Shown here piece by piece: positions 1-8,265 of a stretch of DNA of 64,000 bases (positions are counted from its first letter, which is position 1; each line of letters starts with the position of its first letter). The notes under the pieces were generated by a model. It worked only from the letters and a program-made list of their open reading frames with translations. It did no database searches and was not told where the DNA came from. Source of the stretch: Flagellimonas aequoris (GTDB lineage Bacteria; Bacteroidota; Bacteroidia; Flavobacteriales; Flavobacteriaceae). The stretch spans positions 232,651 to 296,650 of the forward strand of contig NZ_QXFJ01000009.1 in NCBI RefSeq assembly GCF_003584165.1, written 5' to 3'. Both the position numbers and the translations under genes were made by a program.

Positions 1-1683
1 GCCAAAAGAATATCCCCCGAGTACTTTGAACGACTTCAAAAAACGTTTCCCAACGAGGATCTGTACAAACTTTGGCTGGTGATCACCCAAGATGTGAACT
101 TTATGCCGATTGAGAAGAAACGCATTGAGGACGTCACATCGTTCACCACCAAGTCCAAGGAAGAACTCAAAAAATTGCAGCACAAGGAAACCGTGTTGCG
201 TTATCAGTTCATCAACAACACCCTAAAAGAGACCTACAAAGTGGATTTCTTGGCCGCTAAGGGCTTCCGTGCCTCCCTGGACAAGATACTGACGCACAAG
301 ATTTTCGGTTATCTCATCTTCTTTGTAATCCTGCTCACTATTTTCCAAGCTATTTTTGACTGGAGCAGCTATCCCATGGATTTTATTGATGAGCAATTTG
401 CTCTGGCCAGCGAATGGATCAAAAATACCTTGCCTCCCGGGGTCTTTACGGATCTTTTGGCCGAAGGCATCATTGCAGGGATTGGTGGTATCGTCATCTT
501 TATCCCCCAAATTGCCTTTTTGTTCCTTTTTATTTCCCTTTTGGAAGAATCGGGATACATGAGCCGGGTGGTTTTTTTAATGGATCGATTGATGCGACCC
601 TTCGGACTGAGCGGAAAAAGCATCGTGCCCCTCATTTCAGGAACGGCTTGTGCCATACCCGCTGTAATGGCTACCCGAACCATTGAAAATTGGAAGGAAA
701 GGCTCATCACCATTTTAGTGACACCGTTCACCACCTGCTCCGCCAGACTACCTGTGTATTTGATTTTGATTGCGTTGGTGATTCCAAAGGGAACCATTTT
801 AGGACTGAGTTATCAAGCCCTGACCTTGATGCTTTTATACCTCATCGGATTTGGCATGGCCATATTCTCCGCCATGATCCTGAACAAGATTTTGAAAATT
901 AAGAGCCGATCGCTCTTTATGGTAGAGATGCCCACCTATCGCCTACCCTTATTGAAAAATGTGGCCTATACCGTTTTGGAAAAGACCAAGAGCTTTGTGT
1001 TCGGGGCAGGGAAAATCATCTTGGCCATCTCCATTGTACTTTGGTTTTTGGGTTCCAACGGATACTCCGAAGATTTCAAGAACGCCGAGCAGATCGTGAA
1101 CGATCGCATTGAACAGGAAGGCCTTAGCACATACAGTAAAAACTATATCCAGAACAATATTGATGCCTATCGGGAAAATGCCTTGGCTGAAGGTATTACA
1201 CCTGAAGTCATTCAAGATTCCATACAGTCCATGACCCACGATCTAAGGGAAAGGGCCGAAGCCCAGGAAATTGCCAGCTACAAGTTGGAACATTCCTACA
1301 TAGGCCAGGCCGGAAAAGCATTTGAACCCGTTGTAAAACCTTTGGGCTACGATTGGAAAATCGGTATCGCCGTGCTCACTTCCTTTGCGGCCCGTGAGGT
1401 ATTTGTGGGGACTTTGGCCACCATATACAGTGTGGGGAGCGATGAGGAGGAAACCATCAAAACCAGAATGGCCGCCGAACTGGATTCTTCGGGGAGGCCG
1501 TTGTTCAACTTGGCCTCCGGTATTTCCTTGATGCTTTTCTATGCCTTCGCCATGCAGTGCATGAGCACACTTGCCATTGTAAAACGGGAGACCAATTCTT
1601 GGAAATGGCCCTTGTTCCAATTGGGCTTTATGAGTGTTTTTGCCTACCTTGTAGCATTGTTAGCCTATCAAATCCTCATCTAA
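1..1683 (+). CDS. feoB: Ferrous iron transport protein B, C-terminal part (5' end outside window)
   Basis: The reading frame is open from base 1 and gives 560 residues, so the GTPase domain lies upstream of the window and only the linker and membrane part are present. FeoB moves Fe(II) across the inner membrane. The first gate motif with its cysteine (ACAIPAVMATR) is near bases 646-680, followed by TPFTTCSARLPVY near 720-760. The second gate is near 1555-1590 (MQCMSTLAIVKRET). About eight hydrophobic segments are visible, and a long charged loop sits at about 1060-1290. The stop is followed at once by the small Cys-rich gene, as in many feoAB operons. This is the canonical copy; a divergent, split FeoB lies at 19.3-21.5 kb. 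The family call is very secure. Confidence 0.97.
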   Translation, partial: AKRISPEYFERLQKTFPNEDLYKLWLVITQDVNFMPIEKKRIEDVTSFTTKSKEELKKLQHKETVLRYQFINNTLKETYKVDFLAAKGFRASLDKILTHKIFGYLIFFVILLTIFQAIFDWSSYPMDFIDEQFALASEWIKNTLPPGVFTDLLAEGIIAGIGGIVIFIPQIAFLFLFISLLEESGYMSRVVFLMDRLMRPFGLSGKSIVPLISGTACAIPAVMATRTIENWKERLITILVTPFTTCSARLPVYLILIALVIPKGTILGLSYQALTLMLLYLIGFGMAIFSAMILNKILKIKSRSLFMVEMPTYRLPLLKNVAYTVLEKTKSFVFGAGKIILAISIVLWFLGSNGYSEDFKNAEQIVNDRIEQEGLSTYSKNYIQNNIDAYRENALAEGITPEVIQDSIQSMTHDLRERAEAQEIASYKLEHSYIGQAGKAFEPVVKPLGYDWKIGIAVLTSFAAREVFVGTLATIYSVGSDEEETIKTRMAAELDSSGRPLFNLASGISLMLFYAFAMQCMSTLAIVKRETNSWKWPLFQLGFMSVFAYLVALLAYQILI

Positions 1684-1833
1684 ATGGAAACGGTTCAGCA
1701 CATATTGGTCTATCTGATCTTGGGCATGGCCGTTGCCTATTTGGTGTACAAGTTTCTTCTTCCCAAGTCCTTGATCCATGGGAGCAAGAAAAATTCCAAG
1801 GGCTGCGGGCAGGACAATTGCGGTTGTAGCTGA
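1684..1833 (+). CDS. FeoB-associated Cys-rich membrane protein
   Basis: A 49-residue protein whose ATG directly abuts the feoB stop codon. It has one N-terminal membrane segment (about residues 6-26, LVYLILGMAVAYLVYKFLL) and a short Cys-rich tail (GCGQDNCGCS) with three cysteines. Very small proteins of this shape commonly follow feoB in Bacteroidota and Proteobacteria (FeoC-like or FeoB-associated Cys-rich family) and are thought to help assemble or regulate the permease. Position, size and tail all fit that family; the exact role is inferred. Confidence 0.85.
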   Translation: METVQHILVYLILGMAVAYLVYKFLLPKSLIHGSKKNSKGCGQDNCGCS

Positions 1834-1963
1834 GCCTCTCTTCACATAAAGACCCACAACCTTTGCTTCCTTTCTTAGGGCATTCTTTAATTTTTTTTCA
1901 TTCTCGTGTAACCTTTCTTAATTTCCTGACTATATAAAGTAAACGCCAACTAAAAAACATCTT

Positions 1964-2488
1964 TTGGAAGCGCTTTCAGATGAAATGATCATGCAAAAAG
2001 TGGCCGAGGGCAATTTAGATTTGCTCAAGGTACTTTTTGACAGGCACCACAAACATGTGTACAATTTTCTGTTCAAAATGTCGGGAGACCGCATGTTGAG
2101 CGAAGACCTGACGCAGGATGTTTTTTACAAGTTGATCAAGTATAGAAGTTCATACCATATGGGGTCTTTCAAGTCTTGGTTGTTCACCATAGCCAGGAAC
2201 AATTTAAAGACACATTTTACAAGGCACCACAAAACCTTTGAAGACATTGAGGTATTGGCCTACCAATCGGCTGAAGAGGTACATGATATGACCGAAAACA
2301 ATGCGCATTTGCAAAATGCATTGAACCGATTGTCCCCAGAAGATCGTGAGCTGATTTTCCTGAACCGCTATCAGGAAATACGGTACGAAGACCTTGCGGA
2401 AATCATGGGCAGTACCCCTGGAGCGATCAAGACCAAGGTCTGCAGGATATTAAAAAAATTGAAGGAAATCTATTTAGAAACGATATAA
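1964..2488 (+). CDS. ECF-type RNA polymerase sigma factor
   Basis: A 174-residue sigma-70 family factor of the extracytoplasmic function group. Region 2 lies at about residues 25-90, with the core-binding segment SEDLTQDVFYKLI and a promoter-melting stretch SWLFTIARNNLKTHF. Region 4 lies at about 120-170 (LSPEDRELIFLNRYQEIRYEDLAEIMGS) and ends in a DNA-recognition helix with Lys/Arg. A TTG start at 1964 gives the usual ECF N-terminus; the first ATG in frame is at 1985 and is the alternative. The next gene, two bases downstream, is its likely anti-sigma factor, and two DUF4097 genes follow, so the regulon probably concerns the cell envelope. Confidence 0.93.
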   Translation: MEALSDEMIMQKVAEGNLDLLKVLFDRHHKHVYNFLFKMSGDRMLSEDLTQDVFYKLIKYRSSYHMGSFKSWLFTIARNNLKTHFTRHHKTFEDIEVLAYQSAEEVHDMTENNAHLQNALNRLSPEDRELIFLNRYQEIRYEDLAEIMGSTPGAIKTKVCRILKKLKEIYLETI

Positions 2489-2490
2489 CC

Positions 2491-3282
2491 ATGGAAAACG
2501 AACACGTTTTGGATCTTATCCCCGAATATTTGGATGGCTCCCTGGACAACGAGACCATGAAAGACATTCAACGGCACTTGGAAAAATGTCCTCAATGCCA
2601 ACAGGAAGTAAAGGAAATGGAAACGCTCCTCAAGGCGTTCAAGAACGATGTGGTTCCCGTTCCTTCGGAACGTTTAAAATCAAGGTTTGAAGAAGCTTTG
2701 GAAGCGGAAAAAGCAGCTATGGGCAAAGTAGTTCCCTTGTCGTCCAAAACGAAAAAATATGATTGGGCCAGTTCCGTACTCAAAATTGCGGCCAGCATTG
2801 CTCTTTTGGTAGCTTCCTTTCAGATGGGAAGTGTGTTCCAGCAGAAAAAAATTGATCAGGAATTGGCCAATTTAAAGGACGAAAACCTGAACATGAAACA
2901 GACCGCCATGCTTTCCCTTATGGAAAACCAATCGGCCAGCAAACGTATCCAAGGGGTAGCCTATATTGAAGAGTTCGAGAACCCGGATGAAGCCATTATT
3001 CAGGCCTTGGCCAACCGATTGCTCAACGATGAGAACGATAACGTACGGTTGACCGCTTTCGAGGCCCTATCCAAATACACTTCCTCGGAAACCGTAAAGC
3101 ATGTGCTCATCGAAGCATTGGAGAAGGAAAAAAATCCGAGTATTCAGGTGGCGATTATACAGACCTTGGTTCAGATCCAAGAGAAAAAAGCGGCCGAACC
3201 CATGAAGAAATTGTTGGAAAATGAAGATACCCAACCATTCATCAAGGAACAGATCAAAGCAGTATTACCAAGTTTAACATAA
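2491..3282 (+). CDS. Membrane anti-sigma factor, zinc-finger plus HEAT-like repeats
   Basis: 263 residues. The N-terminus carries the zinc-binding anti-sigma signature H29-x3-C33-x2-C36, which in the zf-HC2 family binds the sigma factor in the cytoplasm. A single membrane helix lies at about 93-115. A short coiled coil follows, and the rest (about 150-260) is made of helical pairs resembling HEAT repeats (EAIIQALANRLLNDENDNVR, then VKHVLIEALEKEKNPSIQVA). It starts two bases after the sigma gene, which supports a sigma/anti-sigma pair. By topology the HEAT part should be periplasmic, where it could sense an envelope ligand or protein; that is inference. Confidence 0.9.
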   Translation: MENEHVLDLIPEYLDGSLDNETMKDIQRHLEKCPQCQQEVKEMETLLKAFKNDVVPVPSERLKSRFEEALEAEKAAMGKVVPLSSKTKKYDWASSVLKIAASIALLVASFQMGSVFQQKKIDQELANLKDENLNMKQTAMLSLMENQSASKRIQGVAYIEEFENPDEAIIQALANRLLNDENDNVRLTAFEALSKYTSSETVKHVLIEALEKEKNPSIQVAIIQTLVQIQEKKAAEPMKKLLENEDTQPFIKEQIKAVLPSLT

Positions 3283-3301
3283 ATATCAAAAAACGAAAAT
3301 C

Positions 3302-4054
3302 ATGAGAAAATTCACCATTATCTTAGCCGTACTCTTTGCCAGTGCGGTAGCCCAAGCCCAGGCCGATTATACCAAATCGTTGAGTGGCATCCAATGGGTA
3401 AAAATCGAATCCAAGGCAGACGTAACGGTAAAAACCCACAGTTCCAATGAGCTGTTGATCAAATCCGGTCCATCAATTGAAACCCCAGAAAGGGCCAAGG
3501 GCCTCAAATTAGTGGGAGATGGCGGCACCGATAACACCGACGTTGGCTTTTCCGTAGTCCAAGATGGCAGCACCCTTATCGTTTATAACTTAAGAAAAAC
3601 CGGTGATGCCGAAATCTACCTGCCAAAAAACCAAAATATTTCCGTGAAGAGCACTTGGAACGGGGATATCGATATTGACGGGTTTGCTGGGGAAATTGAG
3701 GCAGATGCCCAATTGAACGGTAGTGTCAGGGTCTCCAATGTAAACGGTCCAGTAACCGCCAATACCTTGAACGGGGAACTTACCGTAACCTTCGGTACGG
3801 TAAAACAAGATTCACCCATTTCCCTCTACTCTACCAATGGTGCCGTAGATGTGTCCTTACCCAGCAACACGCCTGCCAATCTATCCCTAAGCACCCTGAA
3901 TGGCAATGTGTACACCGATTTCGATATTAAAGCTGCAGAAAAGGACGGTATGCGAACCTTGTTGGGTAGAAACATCAAATCCACCATCAACGGTGGAGGG
4001 GTCAGCTTTTCCATGAAGTCGACCAATGGGAACATGTACCTGAGAAAAAAATAG
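3302..4054 (+). CDS. DUF4097 family secreted beta-repeat protein
   Basis: 250 residues with an N-terminal signal peptide (cleavage probably after AQAQ, about residue 20). The body is a series of short beta strands ending in Asn-Gly turns (LNGSV, VNGPV, LNGEL, TNGAV, LNGNV, INGGG, TNGNM), the pattern of the DUF4097 putative adhesin family, probably a right-handed beta-helix. It follows the anti-sigma gene by 19 bases and precedes a second DUF4097 gene by 30, so the four genes look like one operon. The function is unknown; periplasmic or surface location is inferred from the signal peptide. Confidence 0.85.
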   Translation: MRKFTIILAVLFASAVAQAQADYTKSLSGIQWVKIESKADVTVKTHSSNELLIKSGPSIETPERAKGLKLVGDGGTDNTDVGFSVVQDGSTLIVYNLRKTGDAEIYLPKNQNISVKSTWNGDIDIDGFAGEIEADAQLNGSVRVSNVNGPVTANTLNGELTVTFGTVKQDSPISLYSTNGAVDVSLPSNTPANLSLSTLNGNVYTDFDIKAAEKDGMRTLLGRNIKSTINGGGVSFSMKSTNGNMYLRKK

Positions 4055-4084
4055 TCGAAATCAAAAATCAAAAAACGAACAGTC

Positions 4085-4795
4085 ATGAAAAATTTCATCC
4101 TAGCCTTGATAGGTCTCTGCACCCTATCCCTGAGCGCCCAAAAAATCATTGAAAAAAACATTAACTATTCTGGGCAATACATTGAACTTGATGTAAAATT
4201 CGCATCCAACATCGAAGTGAAAACGTGGGACAAATCCACTGTCTATTTCAAAGCGGACATTACCACAAAAGATGGAAAATTCATCGATCTATATAATTTG
4301 GACATAGACGAAAGTAACTCATCCATCACAATCTCGGAAGATGCCATTCCGGTATTCAAAGCATTCCAGGATGAATGGGACAAAAATCATCCAGGAATGA
4401 AGGAAAGAGGTTTTATGGAAGATAATACCTATACGTTCAACTACGTGCTCTATGTGCCGAAAAATGCTTCTTTCAAGGTGAGCAGCATCAATGGTGAGCT
4501 TCAATCCGACATTATTGAAGGTAATTTCACCGCTGACCTGATCAATGGGGACATCGACATCAAAAAGTACAACGGCGACATGGACCTACAGACCATAAAC
4601 GGGGCCATTGACTTGGTCATGAAGGATACCCAAATGGTGGCCGAAACCTTGAACGGGAACATTTACGCCGATGAAAAAATGAACCTTACAGTATCCAAGC
4701 GTCATGTAGGGCAAAAAGTAGAGGGTAGTTTTGGCAATGCCTCGCACCGCCTGAAACTGAACACGATCAACGGTAACGTATACTTAAGGCTCTAA
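4085..4795 (+). CDS. DUF4097 family secreted beta-repeat protein, second copy
   Basis: 236 residues with a signal peptide (MKNFILALIGLCTLSLSAQ). Like its upstream neighbour it has repeated Asn-Gly turns (INGEL, INGDI, YNGDM, INGAI, LNGNI, INGNV) in its C-terminal half, but it also has a non-repetitive acidic insert at about residues 60-115 that the first copy lacks. The two are therefore paralogues rather than a recent duplication. It is the last gene of the likely sigma/anti-sigma/DUF4097 operon. The molecular function is unknown. Confidence 0.85.
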   Translation: MKNFILALIGLCTLSLSAQKIIEKNINYSGQYIELDVKFASNIEVKTWDKSTVYFKADITTKDGKFIDLYNLDIDESNSSITISEDAIPVFKAFQDEWDKNHPGMKERGFMEDNTYTFNYVLYVPKNASFKVSSINGELQSDIIEGNFTADLINGDIDIKKYNGDMDLQTINGAIDLVMKDTQMVAETLNGNIYADEKMNLTVSKRHVGQKVEGSFGNASHRLKLNTINGNVYLRL

Positions 4796-4874
4796 ATCAC
4801 AACAACGCGGTATATCTGAAACATGACCCAATCTTGTGATGGGGTAAGAATTGTGTTATTCAAAAAAATAAATT

Positions 4875-5438
4875 ATGAAAAAATCAGTGATTGTCTTTTC
4901 AGCACTTCTTTTGTTTTCATGCTCACAGTCAAAATCGGGCAAACCAAATATGGAAAATCTGGGTAATGACAGCATTACCCAGGTTGAAAATAATCGTATA
5001 GCAGTTTTAAATGAACTTAGAAATGAACTTCTTTTAACCTATGGCACAATTGATGGATGGTCGAGGGTTGACATGGGACCATGCGGTGAGTTTGCCTATG
5101 CCTTCTATGAAGAGTGGAATTCCAGGTTCAAAGACTCGGTCAATATTGTTTTTATGATGAAACCGGATGGTTCAGATTGCAACCATGTTCTTGTAAGGTT
5201 GCCAGATAAAAATTTGTTTGATGCCGGACTTGGGGTTATGGATGAAAGTGCCCTAAAGCTTGTTTTTATTGAAAGTAAAATTGAGGACATGGTTCATTTT
5301 GATTATGACTTATTAGAAAAATGGTCATATGGATTGCATCGAAAATATTACAATTGCCCAAACTATTCGGACAGTTTATCAAGAAGTATATTAAAACGCC
5401 ATTTTGACAAACTAGCATTACAAAATAATGGAAGGTAA
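4875..5438 (+). CDS. Lipoprotein with possible papain-like Cys-His-Asp triad
   Basis: 187 residues, no named family recognised. The N-terminus is a lipoprotein signal with lipobox cysteine at residue 16 (LLFSC). The middle shows GPC70GEFAYAF, then NH104VLVRLP, then LFD116AGLG. A Cys in a small-residue turn at a helix start, a His in a beta strand and an Asp in the next strand, in this order, is the layout of papain-like and transglutaminase-like enzymes, so an amidase, peptidase or related activity is possible but unproven. Its bases are clearly AT-richer than its neighbours, which suggests later acquisition. It stands alone, between the DUF4097 operon and a convergent operon. Confidence 0.7.
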   Translation: MKKSVIVFSALLLFSCSQSKSGKPNMENLGNDSITQVENNRIAVLNELRNELLLTYGTIDGWSRVDMGPCGEFAYAFYEEWNSRFKDSVNIVFMMKPDGSDCNHVLVRLPDKNLFDAGLGVMDESALKLVFIESKIEDMVHFDYDLLEKWSYGLHRKYYNCPNYSDSLSRSILKRHFDKLALQNNGR

Positions 5439-5539
5439 TTTAGGATGGCAAGCATACAATTCTTTGCACAACGCCATAAGCATAAAAGTTGTGACCTATT
5501 CAAAATGAATATGATAATCTGCAATTAGTGACGAAGACC

Positions 5540-5932
5540 CTAAATCAAATTGGAAACAAAGGAATAGAGCAATAGGGCCCAACCGATTACCAATAGCAAT
5601 CCCCCAATTGGGGTAACCGGACCCAAAAACCGAAGTTTTTCCCCTTTGGCCGCACTTAAACAAAGTGCATAAATACTGAAGGAAAACAGCAACGTACCAA
5701 AGATGAAGCAGTTGACCATGGCCGAATCCAATGGTCCGTCAAAACTTAGGTTAAAACCAAGTACCAAAAGCACTAGGGCATGGTACATCTGATATTTGAC
5801 CCCTGTCTCAAAACTATGTAAGAGTTCGGGGGTCAATTTCTTTTTAAGGGCGTGGGCACCAAAGGCACCAAAAACCACAGCCAGTAGCCCGTACAATGCT
5901 CCCATAAGTTGTGCCATAAACAGTGTTCCCAT
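5540..5932 (-). CDS. DUF423 family membrane protein
   Basis: 130 residues from the ATG at 5932 (MGTLFMAQLMGALYG). The frame stays open further upstream but that part runs through the preceding gene and is not hydrophobic, so the internal start is preferred. The sequence GLLAVVFGAFGAHALKKKL is typical of the DUF423 (YgdD-like) family of small four-helix inner membrane proteins; four hydrophobic stretches are visible. No biochemical role is established. It starts 11 bases after the DUF2141 gene and probably shares its transcript. Confidence 0.88.
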   Translation of the reverse strand: MGTLFMAQLMGALYGLLAVVFGAFGAHALKKKLTPELLHSFETGVKYQMYHALVLLVLGFNLSFDGPLDSAMVNCFIFGTLLFSFSIYALCLSAAKGEKLRFLGPVTPIGGLLLVIGWALLLYSFVSNLI

Positions 5933-5943
5933 TCGTATTCTTT

Positions 5944-6357
5944 TTAAAGATTTATGTTGATTATGTAATCCGAGGTAATGTGAAAGGCACATTCCTTGTA
6001 TTTGGGTGGCCCGAAGGTTTTCATCTCGGCATTCGAAAAGGCCACCTTTTCCCTGGGGATACCCAACCAATTGGTATCCAGTTTGCCATTATCGTTTTCA
6101 TCGTGGAAGACGGCCAAGGCATATTCCCCTGCGGGCAGGTTTGCAATCTTTAACACAACGCTGCCTTCATTGGCCTGCACACTTTCCGTTGTCAAGACCT
6201 GCTCAAAGGAGAGAAAGGCTTCATCCGAATTGTAGACGGCCACATTTACTTTACCTTTTTTGGATGACACATTGTTCACATGTACCGAAATGGTGTTTTG
6301 GGCCAAGAGTATCATGGGAAAAACCACCAAACAGAAAACAAAAAAAATCCTCATCAT
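5944..6357 (-). CDS. DUF2141 domain secreted protein
   Basis: 137 residues with a signal peptide ending near LLAQ (about residue 20). The remainder matches the DUF2141 pattern: a strand VHVNNVSSKKGKVNVAVYN, then the acidic turn FHDENDNGKLDTNWLGIPRE and a C-terminal aromatic strand. Proteins of this family are small periplasmic beta-sandwich proteins of unknown role. Two ATG codons are adjacent (6357 and 6354); the start overlaps the stop of the upstream gene, suggesting coupled translation. Confidence 0.85.
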   Translation of the reverse strand: MMRIFFVFCLVVFPMILLAQNTISVHVNNVSSKKGKVNVAVYNSDEAFLSFEQVLTTESVQANEGSVVLKIANLPAGEYALAVFHDENDNGKLDTNWLGIPREKVAFSNAEMKTFGPPKYKECAFHITSDYIININL

Positions 6358-6794
6358 TCTTTTCCTTTGGAAGACATACGATCTTGCAAGTCCGTTTGCA
6401 AAATAGAGTATAATTCTTGGGTTTGAAGACTATCCTGCAGGTTGATGTACATTTTGAGCGAGTCATGGTACACCAGTTTGATCTTCTGCTGCCGTAGGTC
6501 GTCCACAAAAACATACACCTTGGCTTGGGTGATGGAATCCTTAAAAACCCCTTTTTCCTTCATCCCCCATGAAAAGCCACTGGAGCGTTCCATTTCGGGC
6601 AGTTTATCTACCAAAAGAACACTATCAATCTCGGCCAACGGAACCTTCTGGTAGTAGATACCTGAGAAAATTCTAAGGTTGCCTTCCTCTATCTTATGCC
6701 AATTTTTGTAATGCTCCACAAAAACGAGCACGCAAAATACCAAGGTAATCACGATCAGTACATTCCAAAGCCAATGTCTTTTCTTTTTGCCCAT
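6354..6794 (-). CDS. Hypothetical single-span membrane protein
   Basis: 146 residues of unknown function. A Lys-rich start (MGKKKRHW) is followed by one membrane helix (about 10-27, VLIVITLVFCVLVFVEHY), so the remainder should face the periplasm. That part alternates short strands (FSGIYYQKVPLAEIDSVLLV) resembling a PH-like or small beta domain, but I recognise no named family. It is the first gene of a three-gene minus-strand unit with DUF2141 and DUF423, with overlapping stop and start codons. Confidence 0.65.
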   Translation of the reverse strand: MGKKKRHWLWNVLIVITLVFCVLVFVEHYKNWHKIEEGNLRIFSGIYYQKVPLAEIDSVLLVDKLPEMERSSGFSWGMKEKGVFKDSITQAKVYVFVDDLRQQKIKLVYHDSLKMYINLQDSLQTQELYSILQTDLQDRMSSKGKE

Positions 6795-6893
6795 ATTGTT
6801 AGATACGGTTGATGGATTTAAAGGTAGTGCAATTCAAATTAGCATTCAAAAATGCCCATTCCTATTATCTTTGGAACATCAAGAACCACCATT

Positions 6894-7649
6894 ATGGATT
6901 TTACAGGAAAGAACGTACTGATCACAGGGGCCTCACGCGGCATCGGAAAAGCCACCGCCATGGCCTTCGCAAAAAAAGGAGCCAAGGTCGGGATCAACTA
7001 CAGGAGCCATGACGAGGCAGCCCAAATGACATTACAAGAACTTCCCGGGGAAGGTCATTATCTTTTTAAACGGGACATTTCCCAAAAGGAAGAGACCAAG
7101 GCATTGATCGATGATTTCATCAAGGTTTATGGCCAATTGGATGTTTTGGTGAACAATGCGGGCATTTCCATTTTTCATGAATTGGACCATGTGGACTTTG
7201 ATCATTGGACCCATGCCTGGGAAAAAACTTTTGAAACCAACCTCTTTGCGGCAGCAAATCTCTGCTATTGGGGAGCCAAGGCCATGATGAAATCGGGTGG
7301 CGGACACATTGTCAATGTCTCTTCCCGAGGATCTTTCCGGGGAGAGCCCACCAAACCCGCTTATGGCGCAAGCAAGGCCGCCCTGAATGCCATGAGTCAA
7401 TCGTTGGCCAAAAAACTGGCCCCGTACCACATTTATGTGGGGGTTGTGGCCCCAGGGTTCACCGAGACCGAAATGGCACAGGAAACCCTTACCCCTGCCG
7501 AACGTGAAAATCTTTTGCGGGAATCTCCCTTTAAACGGATGGCCCGACCGGAAGAAGTGGCCCATGCCATATTGTTTTTGGCATCGGAAGGTGCCGCCTA
7601 TTCTTCTGGTACCATTATCGACGTGAACGGAGCCTCCTATTTGAGATAA
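6894..7649 (+). CDS. Short-chain dehydrogenase/reductase (FabG-like)
   Basis: 251 residues from ATG 6894; an upstream in-frame ATG at 6852 would add 14 residues with no family support. The classical SDR signs are present: TGASRGIG at residues 11-18 for the dinucleotide, NNAG at 87-90, the catalytic Ser at 143/144, and Y157-x3-K161. The C-terminal PEEVAHAILFLASEGAAYSSGTI segment is also typical. It is an NAD(P)-dependent oxidoreductase acting in the cytosol; the substrate cannot be read from sequence. The next gene begins seven bases later. Confidence 0.92.
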   Translation: MDFTGKNVLITGASRGIGKATAMAFAKKGAKVGINYRSHDEAAQMTLQELPGEGHYLFKRDISQKEETKALIDDFIKVYGQLDVLVNNAGISIFHELDHVDFDHWTHAWEKTFETNLFAAANLCYWGAKAMMKSGGGHIVNVSSRGSFRGEPTKPAYGASKAALNAMSQSLAKKLAPYHIYVGVVAPGFTETEMAQETLTPAERENLLRESPFKRMARPEEVAHAILFLASEGAAYSSGTIIDVNGASYLR

Positions 7650-7656
7650 ACCATCG

Positions 7657-8133
7657 ATGAAGGCATCTACCATAGCACAGCTCAAAAAAGAACTCCAATA
7701 TAAATCTTCGGATGAAGTGGTCCAACTGTGCTTGCGATTGGCCCGGTTCAAAAAGGAAAACAAGGAACTCCTTACCTACCTGCTTTTTGAGGCGGACAGT
7801 GAATCGGGATATATAGCATCCGTAAAGCTAGAAGTGGACGAGTTGTTTTCTGAAATCAATGTGAACAGCTATTTCTACATCAAAAAAAGTGTCCGGAAAA
7901 TCCTCCGAATCATTAAAAAGTACATCCGCTATTCAGGCAACAAAGAAACCGAAGTGGAACTACTGCTCTATTTCTGTGAAAAACTGAAAGCCCTTCGGCC
8001 TTCCATCCACCGTAATACCACTTTAAAAAACTTGTACGATAGGCAATTGATCTATATCGAAAAGAAATTGCCCCCGCTCCATGAAGATTTGCAATATGAT
8101 TTTGGGGAGCAATTGACCCATTTGAAAAGCTAG
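7657..8133 (+). CDS. Conserved hypothetical helical protein
   Basis: 158 residues, apparently all helical, rich in Lys, Glu and Leu, with no signal peptide or membrane segment. It starts with TIAQLKKELQYKSSDEVVQLCLRLARF and ends with an acidic segment. I do not recognise a named domain. Close spacing to the SDR gene suggests co-transcription, but nothing in the sequence gives a function. Confidence 0.65.
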   Translation: MKASTIAQLKKELQYKSSDEVVQLCLRLARFKKENKELLTYLLFEADSESGYIASVKLEVDELFSEINVNSYFYIKKSVRKILRIIKKYIRYSGNKETEVELLLYFCEKLKALRPSIHRNTTLKNLYDRQLIYIEKKLPPLHEDLQYDFGEQLTHLKS

Positions 8134-8265
8134 TTTGAAGTATTCTCAACAGTTTCTTTAGAATGGTTAAAAATATGGGGGACATCCTCACAAATGGTGA
8201 ATCATTTTCAATCGTATTGAGTAAATTGTAGCTTTATTTAACTACTCATAACCAACACCGACATC

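Noticed and set aside
5933..6070. N-terminal extension of the DUF423 gene
   Set aside because: The extension overlaps the DUF2141 gene and is polar; DUF423 proteins start with the membrane helix.
6852..6893. Upstream start of the SDR gene
   Set aside because: It adds residues not seen in the family; the ATG at 6894 gives the standard beginning before TGASRGIG.
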